Assembly: GCA_003290165.1 (NCBI GenBank)
Contig: QNQO01005791.1
Span: 152,238 to 216,237 of the forward strand
Direction: 5' to 3'
DNA length: 64,000 bases
Source: Berberis thunbergii
Lineage: Eukaryota > Streptophyta > Magnoliopsida > Ranunculales > Berberidaceae
Shown: in pieces, positions 21,709 to 30,750 of the stretch
How the letters are laid out: every line of letters begins with the position of its first letter
How positions within the stretch are numbered: the first letter of the stretch is position 1
The notes under the pieces: generated by a model
The model's database searches: none
What the model was told of the DNA's origin: nothing
What the model saw: only the letters and a program-made list of their open reading frames with translations
Position numbers and translations under genes: made by a program

Positions 21709-22783
21709 ATGGAGAAGTACGAGGTTGTGCAGGATATTGGATCTGGGAACTTTGGTGTGGCAAGGTTGATGAGGAACAAAGAGACTAAGGAGCTTGTCGC
21801 GATGAAGTACATCGAAAGAGGACATAAGGTGATTAAAATTGAACTTAAGCTTGAATTGAATTGAAATCTATTGTTATTTTTGTTGATGGTTGTTTTGGAT
21901 CTGTTTATGTGATTTGTATTGATTCGAGATTGAATTTTGGTTTGATAAGTTAATTGGATTTTGGTTATAGATCATTAACCATAGATCGCTGCGCCATCCG
22001 AATATTATTAGGTTCAAGGAGGTGAGGTTTTGGATCATAATCACTATTTGTTTTAGTAGTTGGTAGTGTTCTTTAGTTGAATTTGGGAAGTAATTAGGGA
22101 TTTTGGATTGTGTTTACAGGTTGTTTTGACACCAACTCATTTTGGAATTGTAATGGAGTATGCAGCTGGTGGTGAGCTTTTCGAGCGGATCTGCACCGCC
22201 GGTAGATTCAGTGAAGATGAGGTTCTTTGCTCTCACTGTCACTCCCTTTTTTCATTTTCAATGTTTTAAAGTTTTAAGTTATTAATTTCATATATTTTCT
22301 TCAGGCAAGATACTTCTTCCAGCAACTCATCTCAGGTGTGGACTATTGTCATACCATGGTAAAAAATCATTAACTCAAAAAACTGCCATTGAATTCTTTA
22401 CGAATATTTGAGAGTTTCTACCATTGGTGAGGACTGAGGAGATAAGAGTAGTAGTTGTTTAGTCATTGTTTATTTATATTATCCTTTTGTTGTATTGTGA
22501 AGCAAATCTGCCATAGAGATTTGAAGCTGGAGAATACACTTTTGGACGGAAGCCCTGCGCCTCACCTAAAAATTTGCGATTTTGGTTACTCGAAGGTTTG
22601 TCATCTAGCTGATTCAGTTCATGTGATTTGCTGAAACTAATGAAATGTTGGAAATTTACAAATTATTTGTTGCTTTGGTTTTTTATGCAGTCATCACTGC
22701 TGCATTCTAGGCTCAAATCGACTGTTGGGACTCCTGCATATATTGCACCAGAAGTGCTTTCTCGATGGGAATATGATGGGAAG
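21709..22783 (+). pseudogene. Captured SnRK2 protein kinase, exons 1-6
   Basis: Six exons with GT/AG borders: 21709-21828, 21971-22021, 22120-22221, 22305-22358, 22503-22595 and 22691-22783. The translation starts [20 protein letters not shown] (glycine loop) and includes [11 protein letters not shown] (ATP lysine), the [10 protein letters not shown] catalytic loop, ICDFGYSK (DFG) and [15 protein letters not shown] (activation segment). This is clearly SnRK2, the ABA and osmotic-stress kinase family. Exon 2 lacks the eight residues that normally precede IINHRSL (IDENVARE, including the helix-C glutamate), so a product would be inactive. The kinase C-lobe and acidic tail are missing. Otherwise the frame is open, so capture is probably fairly recent. 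Confidence 0.92.
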
Positions 22784-23880
22784 GTAACTTCTTACTTCCA
22801 CTTCTATTCTTCATGCAAACTGTGATGGAATGGGAAGCGAGTAAAATGAAAGAAAAGCTAAAACTAATGTAATTTAAAAAGAATTTGAGTCGATGTTGTG
22901 TTCTGATTCTTCAAATCTTTACTATTGGAGAACTCTCCAATTTATAGATGAAAATCCAATAATAAAGTCAAATAGGTAATAACCTTTGGCTGGTGGTATT
23001 TTTGTCATTGGTGAAAAATGAATTCAAAGGAAATGGCTTGTATGCTTTACCACATAATGGAGTGTGTTAAGTAGTAATAAGTTTTGCCAAACTATCAACA
23101 TACTACGTCAAACTACTTGATCTCTTAACCCATAGAGAACCCCACACATAGGATAAAGAGCTATCAATCGTTTGCAGGGAGAAAGGACAGTGTCATATGG
23201 AGTGAATGGCAATTCTTACTCTAAGAGTAATACAGTTAAATGTAGAAGTGTTTGCTACTTTGCTTTGATACGTGCCAATCACCATTTATGTATTTTCAGA
23301 TTCACATTTCACATTCTTATGAATTATATGAGTGATGGATTCTATGGAAATAGGTACCAGTTTAAAGAATGATAGGGAAAAATGACAACTTGTCAATTTG
23401 CACCTGAGCATCAAGATTGTCGCATCATGAAGGATTTATTGGAAAAATGGTTATGGATGGTCAGAAAGGTAGAGAATGCTTCATACAGAAGGGTTATTTT
23501 AGTAAAAAGGAGACTGGAGTTGGTAGGTGGGATGTGCAGAGGTTAGAGTTTTCATATGATCCTATCAAGGGTAAGCTGCTGCTGCTCTAGGATGGCTGCT
23601 GCTGCTGCTGCTGTTTATTGAGATTGAGCTGGTACTTGTATTCAAGTAATCAAAACAGTTCTTGTTTAAATTTTACAACCACTATGCCACTTGTAAGTAG
23701 TGCAAAATCTCGAATAGTGCATGTAGAATGTGGTTTTATTTCTGTCTTGTTTGGTTTTATTTCTGTCTTGTTTGTAACAAATTGCTCTTTGTTTGCTCTT
23801 TCATGTTATGAGAAGCTCAAGGTGCACTTCTTGCTTCTTTCACCCAAGTGAAGCTCATTTGTGCTCTAACGTTAAAATAT
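22784..23880. other. No gene recognised within CACTA A
   Basis: Lies between the SnRK2 and WD-repeat pieces. AT-rich with small domainless frames at 23172-23372 and 23618-23851. A GCTGCTGCTG run (23577-23612) and a doubled GGTTTTATTTCTGTCTTGTT unit near 23733-23770 are present. Confidence 0.3.
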
Positions 23881-23897
23881 TTGAATCCTTTCAATCC

Positions 23898-24064
23898 TCG
23901 GATAGCTATGAGTGCTGGATATGATGGAAAAACTGTCATATGGGATGTAAGTTTCTGGATCCTGAAGGTTTTTCATGACTCTTCAGTATAAAGTGTTGTC
24001 CATTTCTTATTGAACGCATTAGCATTCTGGTTCCATAGATATGGGAGGGAACCCCCATTCAAAT
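23898..24064 (+). pseudogene. Captured WD-repeat exons of a BRWD/PHIP-type gene (CACTA A)
   Basis: The first piece encodes FNPRIAMSAGYDGKTVIWD before GTAAGT at 23947. The second, after CCATAG, encodes IWEGTPIQI from 24039. This is the later WD repeat of BRWD proteins (GYDGKTIVWDIWEGTPI in the family), different from the repeat carried by B. The second exon stops exactly where a CACTA-like terminus (CACTACAACACAAATG) begins at 24065. Confidence 0.8.
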
Positions 24065-24085
24065 CACTACAACACAAATGATATT
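24065..24085 (+). mobile_element. Relic CACTA 5' terminus inside element A
   Basis: CACTACAACACAAATGATATT matches the 5' termini at 30902 and 16197. No partner end was found downstream before 27297. It abuts the truncated WD-repeat exon, so it may mark a junction formed when the captured DNA was assembled. Confidence 0.5.
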
Positions 24086-24419
24086 GGTCATACATTCTCT
24101 CAACACAAACACCTTATATTTCTAGGGTTTTAGATTATGTGATGGGTGTTTGAGTTCGGTTTCCTAAGGGGGTGTTTGTATATTATTACAATATACAAAC
24201 ACCTTATATTTCAGGAGTTCTATTTGGTCTTCAAATATGATATATCTCTTCTATGTGGACTGTTAGGAATATACATGGAAATTTCTTTTGGGTGTCATGA
24301 TATGGAACTGATTTGAGTATTCTCTACATGCTAATTACCTTATATTTTCTGTAGTTGAAGAGAAATGAGAGTTCGGAATCTGTGATTGACTGAGGGTTTT
24401 TTTTGTTGGTATTTTATCC

Positions 24420-24740
24420 AGTACTCAAATGGGACTACAACAGCCCTAATCTGGGGAGCATCACCTCAGACACGGTCTGATCGCCGCAAGGACCGAGTTG
24501 AGACTAACCCTGAACTGTTAGCAGCTGCATCAGCTCAGGCTGAGATATCCACAAATGTTTTGATTTAAAAGATCAATACTTTACCCATGGATTCTTATGT
24601 TTATAATTTGAGAAGAGATGGTATTTTCATGTTTACCTTAATAATATAGTACAGGATGACTCTGACAGCAGGAAGAACAACAAGAGTGATTGGCTGGTAT
24701 CATTCGCATCCACATATAACAGTTCTTCCATCCCATGTTG
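24420..24740 (+). pseudogene. Captured exons of the deubiquitinase BRCC36
   Basis: Exon one (24420 to about 24543, after TTATCCAG) encodes YSNGTTTALIWGASPQTRSD then RRKDRVETNPELLAAASAQA. Exon two (24655-24740, after GTACAG) encodes MTLTAGRTTRVIGWYHSHPH then ITVLPSHV before GTAAGC. This is the MPN+/JAMM domain of BRCC36, a K63-specific deubiquitinase. The HSHP zinc-binding part of the JAMM motif is present. The donor of exon one appears lost (GAGATATCC), and the upstream Glu and downstream Asp of the active site are not present, so it is a fragment. Confidence 0.9.
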
Positions 24741-25630
24741 GTAAGCAGTTTTTGCAATTATTTTTTTTCTTCTGCTTATTGTTCTCCTTGTAATCATAAG
24801 TGGTGTGTGTGTGTCGTCTTCATCGTCATTACTATTCTTATTTGGTAATTGTTCATTGTTCGTTTCTTAATAGCAAATTGACATTGTTGGAGGGTTCTTC
24901 ACTTCTAACTTTGAAGTCACCTCTTCTTAGAAGTTAGATTAGGCCTATATCCACGGGACAATATCGGTTTACATCATTATCAACTTGTCTGCTGCTTCTT
25001 TTTTTCTGCCAAGTTTCAACATAGTTTTGGAAAGCTTGTTAGAGGACTCCTGTCCACAGCATCACTCTTGAACTTTTCTTGTATTCTTGCTACTCGTCAT
25101 AATCATATCACATATGACTTATATTTTCCTTGCACCACCTGGATGAAGACATGCCATACTTTGCATTTGAGGGCTTGGACTTTGAACCGTTACATAGACA
25201 AAAGATTTATAGTTATCTACACCACAAGCTTGTAATTTCTCATATTCATGTTACCTGAATTTTGGATTCTTAACAGTTTAATATTTATTAGCAGTAGAAG
25301 TGGCTATCATTCTCAATGCATGAGCTTGATCTGTTAGGTAATGGAGATGCAATCTATTATCACATGAAAACAAGGTCAAGTTCTTGATGCAGGTAGTTTC
25401 ATTTGTCTTTTGAATCAGAAAATTTTAGGGGCGAAATGGAAAACCAAAACTGGAAAGAAAAGAAAGAACATGGGAGATGTTTAATGCAAAGCTACCTTTT
25501 TTCTTTACTAGTTTGGTTAAGTGTTGTGGGATATTAAAAAAACTTGATAAGTGAAGCTTGTAGTATCAGTAATTATTAAGAAATGGATTCTTTGTTTTTG
25601 TAATGTACTGAGGCCATCCATTATCCCATT
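24741..25630. other. No gene recognised within CACTA A
   Basis: AT-rich, intron-like sequence. A GTGTGTGTGTG run lies at 24804. No splice-bounded coding stretch could be assigned. Confidence 0.3.
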
Positions 25631-25639
25631 GCATCTAAC

Positions 25640-25973
25640 AAATGCTCAGTTAGCTAGTCCGGGGGCGCGGGGTGGAATAATGGGAATTGGTGATCCAACA
25701 ATTAACAACAGTTTTGTTCAAGGAGGTGGACTACAAGGTGGAGGGATGGGTATTGGTTTATCAGCTGGAGCAGTGACAGTTGCAAGAGGGTCTCCTGCAA
25801 ATGGAAAGAGTAACGGGGATTCATCTTCCTTGTCACCGGTTCCATACATGTTTAATGGAAATGGTTTAAGGGGGAAGAGAAGCAGTGGTGCAGTGGAGAA
25901 GGTAGTTGAAAGGAGGCAGAGAAGAATGATAAAGAACAGAGAATCTGCAGCAAGGTCACGCGCTCGCAAGCAG
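25640..25973 (+). pseudogene. Captured exon of an ABF/AREB-type bZIP transcription factor
   Basis: The frame includes a Gly-rich linker (GGGLQGGGMGIGLSAG), then SPVPYMFNGNGLRGKR and VVERRQRRMIKNRESAARSR ARKQ, ending at a GTAACT donor. The basic region with N-x7-R (NRESAARSR) and the RRQRRMIKNRESAARSRARKQ style are diagnostic of the ABF/AREB/ABI5 group, which binds ABRE promoter elements in ABA signalling. The leucine zipper exon is missing, as are the N-terminal SnRK2 phosphorylation motifs. The same element carries a SnRK2 fragment. Confidence 0.9.
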
Positions 25974-26039
25974 GTAACTCTCTTTGCAAGTGTACCATAT
26001 TATTTCATAGTTTATGTTTACTCTTATTCTATGTAGCTA

Positions 26040-26938
26040 AGATTGCTTACAGTTTTAACCTATACAACACAATGCTTCTATTTTGCCTGATAAAAAAAAA
26101 CAGAATGGATGTTCAAGTTTACATGTCGATAAACATATGTGCTTCCTTCAATGCAGATCCTTATGTTACTATTAGAAATGAAAAGGGAAAGGAAAGAAAT
26201 ACTATTTACAAATTTTGTTCGCAAACCAAAGTTTAATACTACCAACTTTCTGAATTACGCCTTTTTTGAGGATATTAGTATAGTCGGAACCACCCCAAAT
26301 GGCCCTCTATCTTCAATCCCACATGCCAATAGTTGAATTTTACAACTACAACCAATTGAGTTTTGTGGAAATCTCCTTGATGATAACAAAATTTTCATTT
26401 TTCAAATACTCGTAAAATGCTATAATTTATTATGACAGTCTTCTTCTATTAATTCAAAAGCCACATAGAAATGTGACTAAGTACTTTACTTTCCTGCTGC
26501 ACATGCCACATAGAAATGTGACTAGTACTTTACTGTCCCGACGCAAGTGGTGAAATGTGACTAGTACCACGGATTGCCCAAATCAAATGTTCCAACCAAC
26601 GCTGCGACAGATCAGCGTAGCAGCAGCAGCAGCAGCAACACCTCAGCACAGCAGCAGCAGCATCAGCGACGCAAGAATGGCAATAACATTGGGATTCATG
26701 ATTTCACACATTGTACAATTGAGCAAATGCTTATTAGGAGATTAAGGCATCTCGAACAGCCTACATCATTCAGTTCATATTACATTGTAATTCACTCTTT
26801 CGAGTTGTATCTTGTAATTCCAATTTCAGCATTGTCAATACAATTTCTGTTCCAGCAATTGATTGTTGAAATCTTATAGTCTTCCATATAAGATGTAATG
26901 AAAAGTCATTTGATAGCAAAAAAAAAAAAAAAAAAAAA
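26040..26938 (+). other. Unassigned captured DNA with CAG repeats and a poly(A) run
   Basis: 26574-26740 reads as a Gln/Ser-rich stretch (CAG/AGC repeats at 26618-26665) followed by RRKNGNNIGIHDFTHCTIEQ, which looks coding but unfamiliar. At 26919-26938 there is a run of about 20 A just before the terminal palindromes, which may be an old retroposed 3' end or simple slippage. Confidence 0.4.
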
Positions 26939-26939
26939 T

Positions 26940-27297
26940 TGCTATGTATACTCTACCATAGCGTTTTTAAACCGCTATGAAAGGCTCTCTATCATAGCGT
27001 TTTTAAACCGCTATAAAAGGAACTACCATAGCATTTTTAAACCGCTATGAAAGGCTCTCTATCATAGCGTTTTTAAACCGCTATAAAAGGATCTACCATA
27101 GCGTTTTATAACCGCTATAAAATGCTCTACCATAGCGTTTTATAACCGCTATAAAATGCTCTACCATAGCGTTTTATAACCGCTATAATAGACCCTGGGT
27201 CTATTATAGCTCCGGCTGTCATAGCGGTTACTAAACCGCTATGGTATCCTACCATAGCGGTTTTTAAACGCTATTGATCACAATTTTTCTTGTAGTG
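26940..27297 (+). repeat. 3' terminal palindrome array of CACTA A
   Basis: About eight units of 35-45 bp centred on ACCATAGCGTTTTTAAACCG / CGGTTTATAACCGCTATAAA, closing with GGGTCTATTATAGC, GCTATGGTAGGATAC-like palindromes and the terminus. Its inverse is found at the 15035 end of B, showing that A and B belong to related families. Confidence 0.9.
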
Positions 27298-27519
27298 AGA
27301 ATAGGGTGCTAAGTTCATAAATATAGTAAGTCATGAACAAGGAGACCATTTATAAACCTCAACAGGGAGTCATTCGTGTATGATCTTTCAATAAATGTTT
27401 TTGCAATTATATGTTTAACAAATCACGAGGAATCCAATCAATCATTGTTTTAGAAGATCGCAAATCCAAGTTAGTCCTGAAATATTCAACAAGAAGCTTG
27501 CACACCAAAACATGCTTAC

Positions 27520-27997
27520 CTTTTTAGGGGCTTGGATGACTTCCCTATACCTGCCAACATGCTTCTGGCTACTGATCTCCATTGGCCTTCACCATAGATT
27601 TGCATGATCAAGTATTGGTAGAAAGATGAGGACTTGAGGAGAGTAATAGAATTACAAGGAAGAAACTTACCTGTTCTTGTTTGTTCGCCTGGCCTTCTTC
27701 TCTCCATTGGTCATTCGATGCACATACTGAAAACCATTAGAGTGCTTTCTGAAGCTCTTCAAATGAGACATCGGCAAGCTCATGCTCTAGCTCTTCCTAT
27801 CAGTATACTTAATCAGCTAAAGAAAAAAACTCCAATAATTTTACTAGTTTTAGAAATTTTAAAAAATAACTATAGAATTGCATATAGACTGGGAAACTAT
27901 CAACCTTTTCTGAAGAGGATTCATACTCATCACTCTCGTCCAACTTGCTTTTACTTGAAGTAGCAAATGTCATACCAGATTTCTTTAATTTCAACAA
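27520..27997 (-). pseudogene. Captured RRP36, upstream exons (right of element A)
   Basis: Exon one (about 27997 to 27905) encodes MTFATSSKSKLDESDEYESS then SEK. Exon two (27796 to 27671) encodes EELEHELADVSFEELQKA, then after a 2-base frameshift SNGFQYVHRMTNGEKKARRT NKN. Exon three (27586 to 27520) encodes PMEISSQKHVGRYREVIQAP KK, then GTAAGC. These are the N-terminal acidic part and the conserved middle of RRP36, a nucleolar rRNA-processing factor. The intron phases fit: the split Arg codon across exons two and three, and phase 0 at the exon now found at 20704. The frameshift marks it as a pseudogene. Confidence 0.9.
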
Positions 27998-28133
27998 TCC
28001 CCGAACAACAACTTAACCTGGCGATATAGAACAACTACAACGTTATTTAAAAAAAACATAAATAATAATGCTATCATGAATCACATAAAAGATAGTCCCA
28101 TGCATAACGAGAATTAGTGCCCTTCGTTATGAC

Positions 28134-28453
28134 CACTACTACAAAATTTCTGTTGGAAATAAAGCATTCCCCGAAAAAAAAATCCTAGATAAAGCTGCCA
28201 AGTGGACAAGTCAAATGCCTCTTCCAGTATTATGAAACTCGTGAAAGTTCCATTTTTCTTGTTGATATATTTAAAAAACAAAAACTGGATTAAGGAGGTT
28301 GAAATAGTCTACCAAAACAAAAAAAATTACAAACTAAGTCACCATCTTTATCTCATGAGAATTTCCTTCAAATAATCTATGATTAAAACTATAGAGTAGA
28401 TCAACAGGGTTGGTTTTCCAAGTCACTGGCCCTCAAGGGTGCTTGTGGTGCCA
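28134..28453. other. No gene recognised within CACTA B
   Basis: AT-rich. CACTACTACAAAATTTCTG at 28134 looks like a CACTA terminus, but no palindromes or partner end were found. Confidence 0.3.
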
Positions 28454-28740
28454 TGGTGGAGAGCAATTATGTCCCATAAAGACGAGTTCATGAAGAACAT
28501 TTCCTTCAAGGTTAGCTCGGCTCAGAGGGTGAAGTTTAGGGAAGACAAATAAGCTTTGGATAGACCTCTAAAGATTATATTCAATTGCCTTTTTTGTTAT
28601 CTCACTAGCTTGGCGGATTGAAGCCTTTTTTGTTCAATTGGCCAAGCCCATGTCAAGGGTTAAATTCCACAAAATTTTTCAAGACTTGTATGAAAGGATA
28701 GGAGTCCAAACGGAACCTCAATTTCAAAAGTTTACATGGA
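28454..28740 (+). mobile_element. LINE fragment (C-terminal zf-RVT region)
   Basis: Plus-strand translation with stops: WWRAIMSHKDEFMKNISFKV then SSAQRVKFREDK, stop, ALDRPLKIIFN. This resembles the region after the reverse transcriptase of plant LINEs (WW-x-A-I, VGxGxxVxFWxDxW, PLxxxFPxLF). It is antisense to the captured genes in B and decayed. Confidence 0.6.
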
Positions 28741-28749
28741 ACTTGATTG

Positions 28750-29360
28750 ATTAGTTCATGAACATCTTCTTTTGATGTAGCTTTCACAATAAGGTGGTTG
28801 AACATATAGATTAGGTTTTGCAAATAGAGCAATAGTCATAGGATCATGCACCATGTTTTGATTTGAAAACATTATTTCCCTTTGCCTGTTAGCTTCAACA
28901 AATGAGCTAAACCCAATTAGGATCACTAATGTTTGGTAACTAAAATCCATTCCTTTTGTCTTTGGTTCTCCAGCATTTGTGTAAAAAGTCAATAAAATCC
29001 AACAACCAAACAACATTAATTAATATTCTCATTATTAATCAAACTCTCAGAGACCTAGAGCTGTAGAGGTCCTAGACTCTATGTCTTCATCAATATCAAT
29101 GTACTTAATTGTCTTGCTCAAAATCCCGTTAATGATATTAAGTACAATACCTACAAACAAGAATCAATGCATGTGTGAATGTGTGTTTGCACAAAGACCA
29201 TTATTGTTGTTTGTATGTGGATGACTTTGATGCCGGCCCTTAATTGAATCATATCATTTGCATGTTATATGATGATGATGAGATGCAAAGAAAATGATGG
29301 AAATTGAGGTGGTAATGCACTCACCTAGGAGATAATATTGATGGTGGTGGTGGTGGGTTG
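28750..29360. other. No gene recognised within CACTA B
   Basis: AT-rich sequence. A minus-strand frame at 28756-29016 begins with a hydrophobic stretch but has no known domain. Confidence 0.3.
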
Positions 29361-29404
29361 AGAGAGAGAGGGATTGGTATCAGGTTTGTCACAAGATAAG
29401 CCAC

Positions 29405-30089
29405 CATTCACCTCCAAAAATCATGCCTTCTGATTATTCAAGCCTGCATCTGTCTGGCTTTGGCCTTGGCCTGCAACACATTCACACCAACATTGAGTCA
29501 TTGCTTTTACTTTGTCAGACATCCAACCAAAATCATGTGGTGAAAAGTCTGTAGGACTCCAAAATCTCTCCACTATTTTATAGTTGAAAACAGTAGAAGA
29601 GGACTACTAGCAAGCTAGTGCAGCAACTTAACCTGTTGAATATATCTCTTTATTTTCCTCTCTTATTAGCTCACTACAATATCTCGGGAATGGGCTTTGA
29701 TGATGATGATGATGATTAGCTCACTACAATTGTGATGATGATGATGAAGAAAACAAACTTAGGGTTGTTTTGAAGGTAAAAATCCAAATTATACCTGCTC
29801 CTCCTTTGTCAGTGCTCTTATCTATCCTGTACATCTGCATGATAATCCAAACAAAATAAATTTAGAGAGAGTCCACATTGCTAAGATTACTCCGTAGATG
29901 TACTTTTTGTCCTTAGCCCTTGTTTTCCATCCCCCACCAAAAACATACAAAAAAAAAATTTAAGATCAAAACCAACCTCTTCTCTGATTTTAGATCAAAA
30001 TGTTAATCTAACCTGTAAATGACTCTTCACATGAGCTAGTGTTAGATCCTTCACATTCATTAGCTCCAAAACTGATTTAGGTGTTGCTC
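29405..30089 (-). pseudogene. Captured KANADI (GARP) transcription factor exons
   Basis: Exon one (30089 to 30013, after GTTATAG) encodes ATPKSVLELMNVKDLTLAHV KSHLQ. Exon two (29834 to 29795) encodes MYRIDKSTDKGGA. Exon three, from 29470, encodes GQGQSQTDAGLNNQKA and a stop. The splice phases join correctly. This is the second half of the GARP Myb-like DNA-binding domain of KANADI proteins (ATPKxVLELMxVKxLTLAHVKSHLQMYR), which specify abaxial organ identity. The first half of the domain (RxPRMRWT) is missing. No stop occurs in the GARP part, so this piece is well preserved. Confidence 0.9.
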
Positions 30090-30313
30090 CTATAACACAC
30101 CAAAAATTGAGAAATTTAGGAAGCGATAGTCATAAAATCAAACAAACATGACATGTGGTTATTAGTCTCTAATCTTAAAAGCGTTTCGATGGAGGTAGAG
30201 CCATGGTTTGCTGCGAAGAGGAGGAGAAAGGAAAAGGGGCATTCAACATAAAAATTCAGTAACATTCAATATAAAAATCGAAACTTTATTAAAGGGTTGT
30301 TAGGAAATCATAC

Positions 30314-30400
30314 CAGTCATCCAAGACCATGCCACTTCAGCAACATGGTCTTCATCAGGGACAAACAAATTGATCCATTTGTGGCGTTGATGTGAAAGGA
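30314..30400 (-). pseudogene. Captured exon of unknown gene
   Basis: On minus the frame QRHKWINLFVPDEDHVAEVA then WSWMTG ends at a GTATGA donor. The composition is protein-like, but I do not recognise the family. It precedes KANADI in the element's reading direction. Confidence 0.4.
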
Positions 30401-30423
30401 ATACCCCAGAAAGACAAGAACAA

Positions 30424-30750
30424 CTATTGTCGAATCAAGTGAAAGGTGAATCGAATGCGATAGAGTGAGATCAAGCGACAAAAAATGGAGGGAAAGCAGC
30501 AGATAGAAAGAGGGCGACGGAGAGATGGAGGGAGCAGTGAGGGAGATGAAGATGAATATATGGAGAGAGCAGTGAGGGCGATGGCGAGATGGAGGGAGCA
30601 GTGAGGGAAATGGCGAGATCGAGGGAGCAGTGAGGGAGATGGAGATATGGAAAGATCAAGGAGGGAAATGGCGAAATGAGGGAGCAGTGAGGGAGACAAC
30701 GAGGTTGAAGGGAGGGTGGAGTTTCATCGAGCTCTAACTCGAGTGCCAAG
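30424..30750 (-). repeat. CT-rich (GA-rich on plus) leader of CACTA B
   Basis: Repeats of GAGGGAGCAGTGAGGGAGAT on plus, the inverse of 21190-21565 in element A. The same GAGTTAGAGCTCGATG motif lies between it and the terminus in both elements. Confidence 0.75.

Larger units (their letters stand above)
20982..27297 (+). mobile_element. CACTA transposon A with captured gene fragments, nested in B
   Basis: Starts CACTACAACAAAAATGAG at 20982 and ends TTTTTCTTGTAGTG at 27297. The flanking triplets are both AGA (20979-20981 and 27298-27300). The 5' end has a short GCTATAAAATGCTATT palindrome and then a long CT-rich tract. The 3' end has a 350-bp array of ACCATAGCGTTTTTAAACCG palindromes. Between them are plus-strand exons from at least five genes (WNK, SnRK2, BRWD, BRCC36, ABF bZIP). 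No transposase is visible, so this is a non-autonomous Pack-CACTA type element. It is inserted in an RRP36 intron carried by B. Confidence 0.92.

Noticed and set aside
27516..27707. Apparent MYB-like stretch GEGQWRSVARSM on minus
   Set aside because: The correct reading frame gives PMEISSQKHVGRYREVIQAP, which is RRP36 and fits splice phases. The MYB resemblance is in a shifted frame.
28134..28152. CACTACTACAAAATTTCTG as another CACTA terminus
   Set aside because: No palindromic subterminal repeats next to it and no partner terminus or duplication found. May be chance.
29690..29755. (GAT)n and doubled TAGCTCACTACAAT, considered as a CACTA end pair
   Set aside because: The CACTACAAT copies are a local duplication around a GAT microsatellite and have no terminal palindromes.
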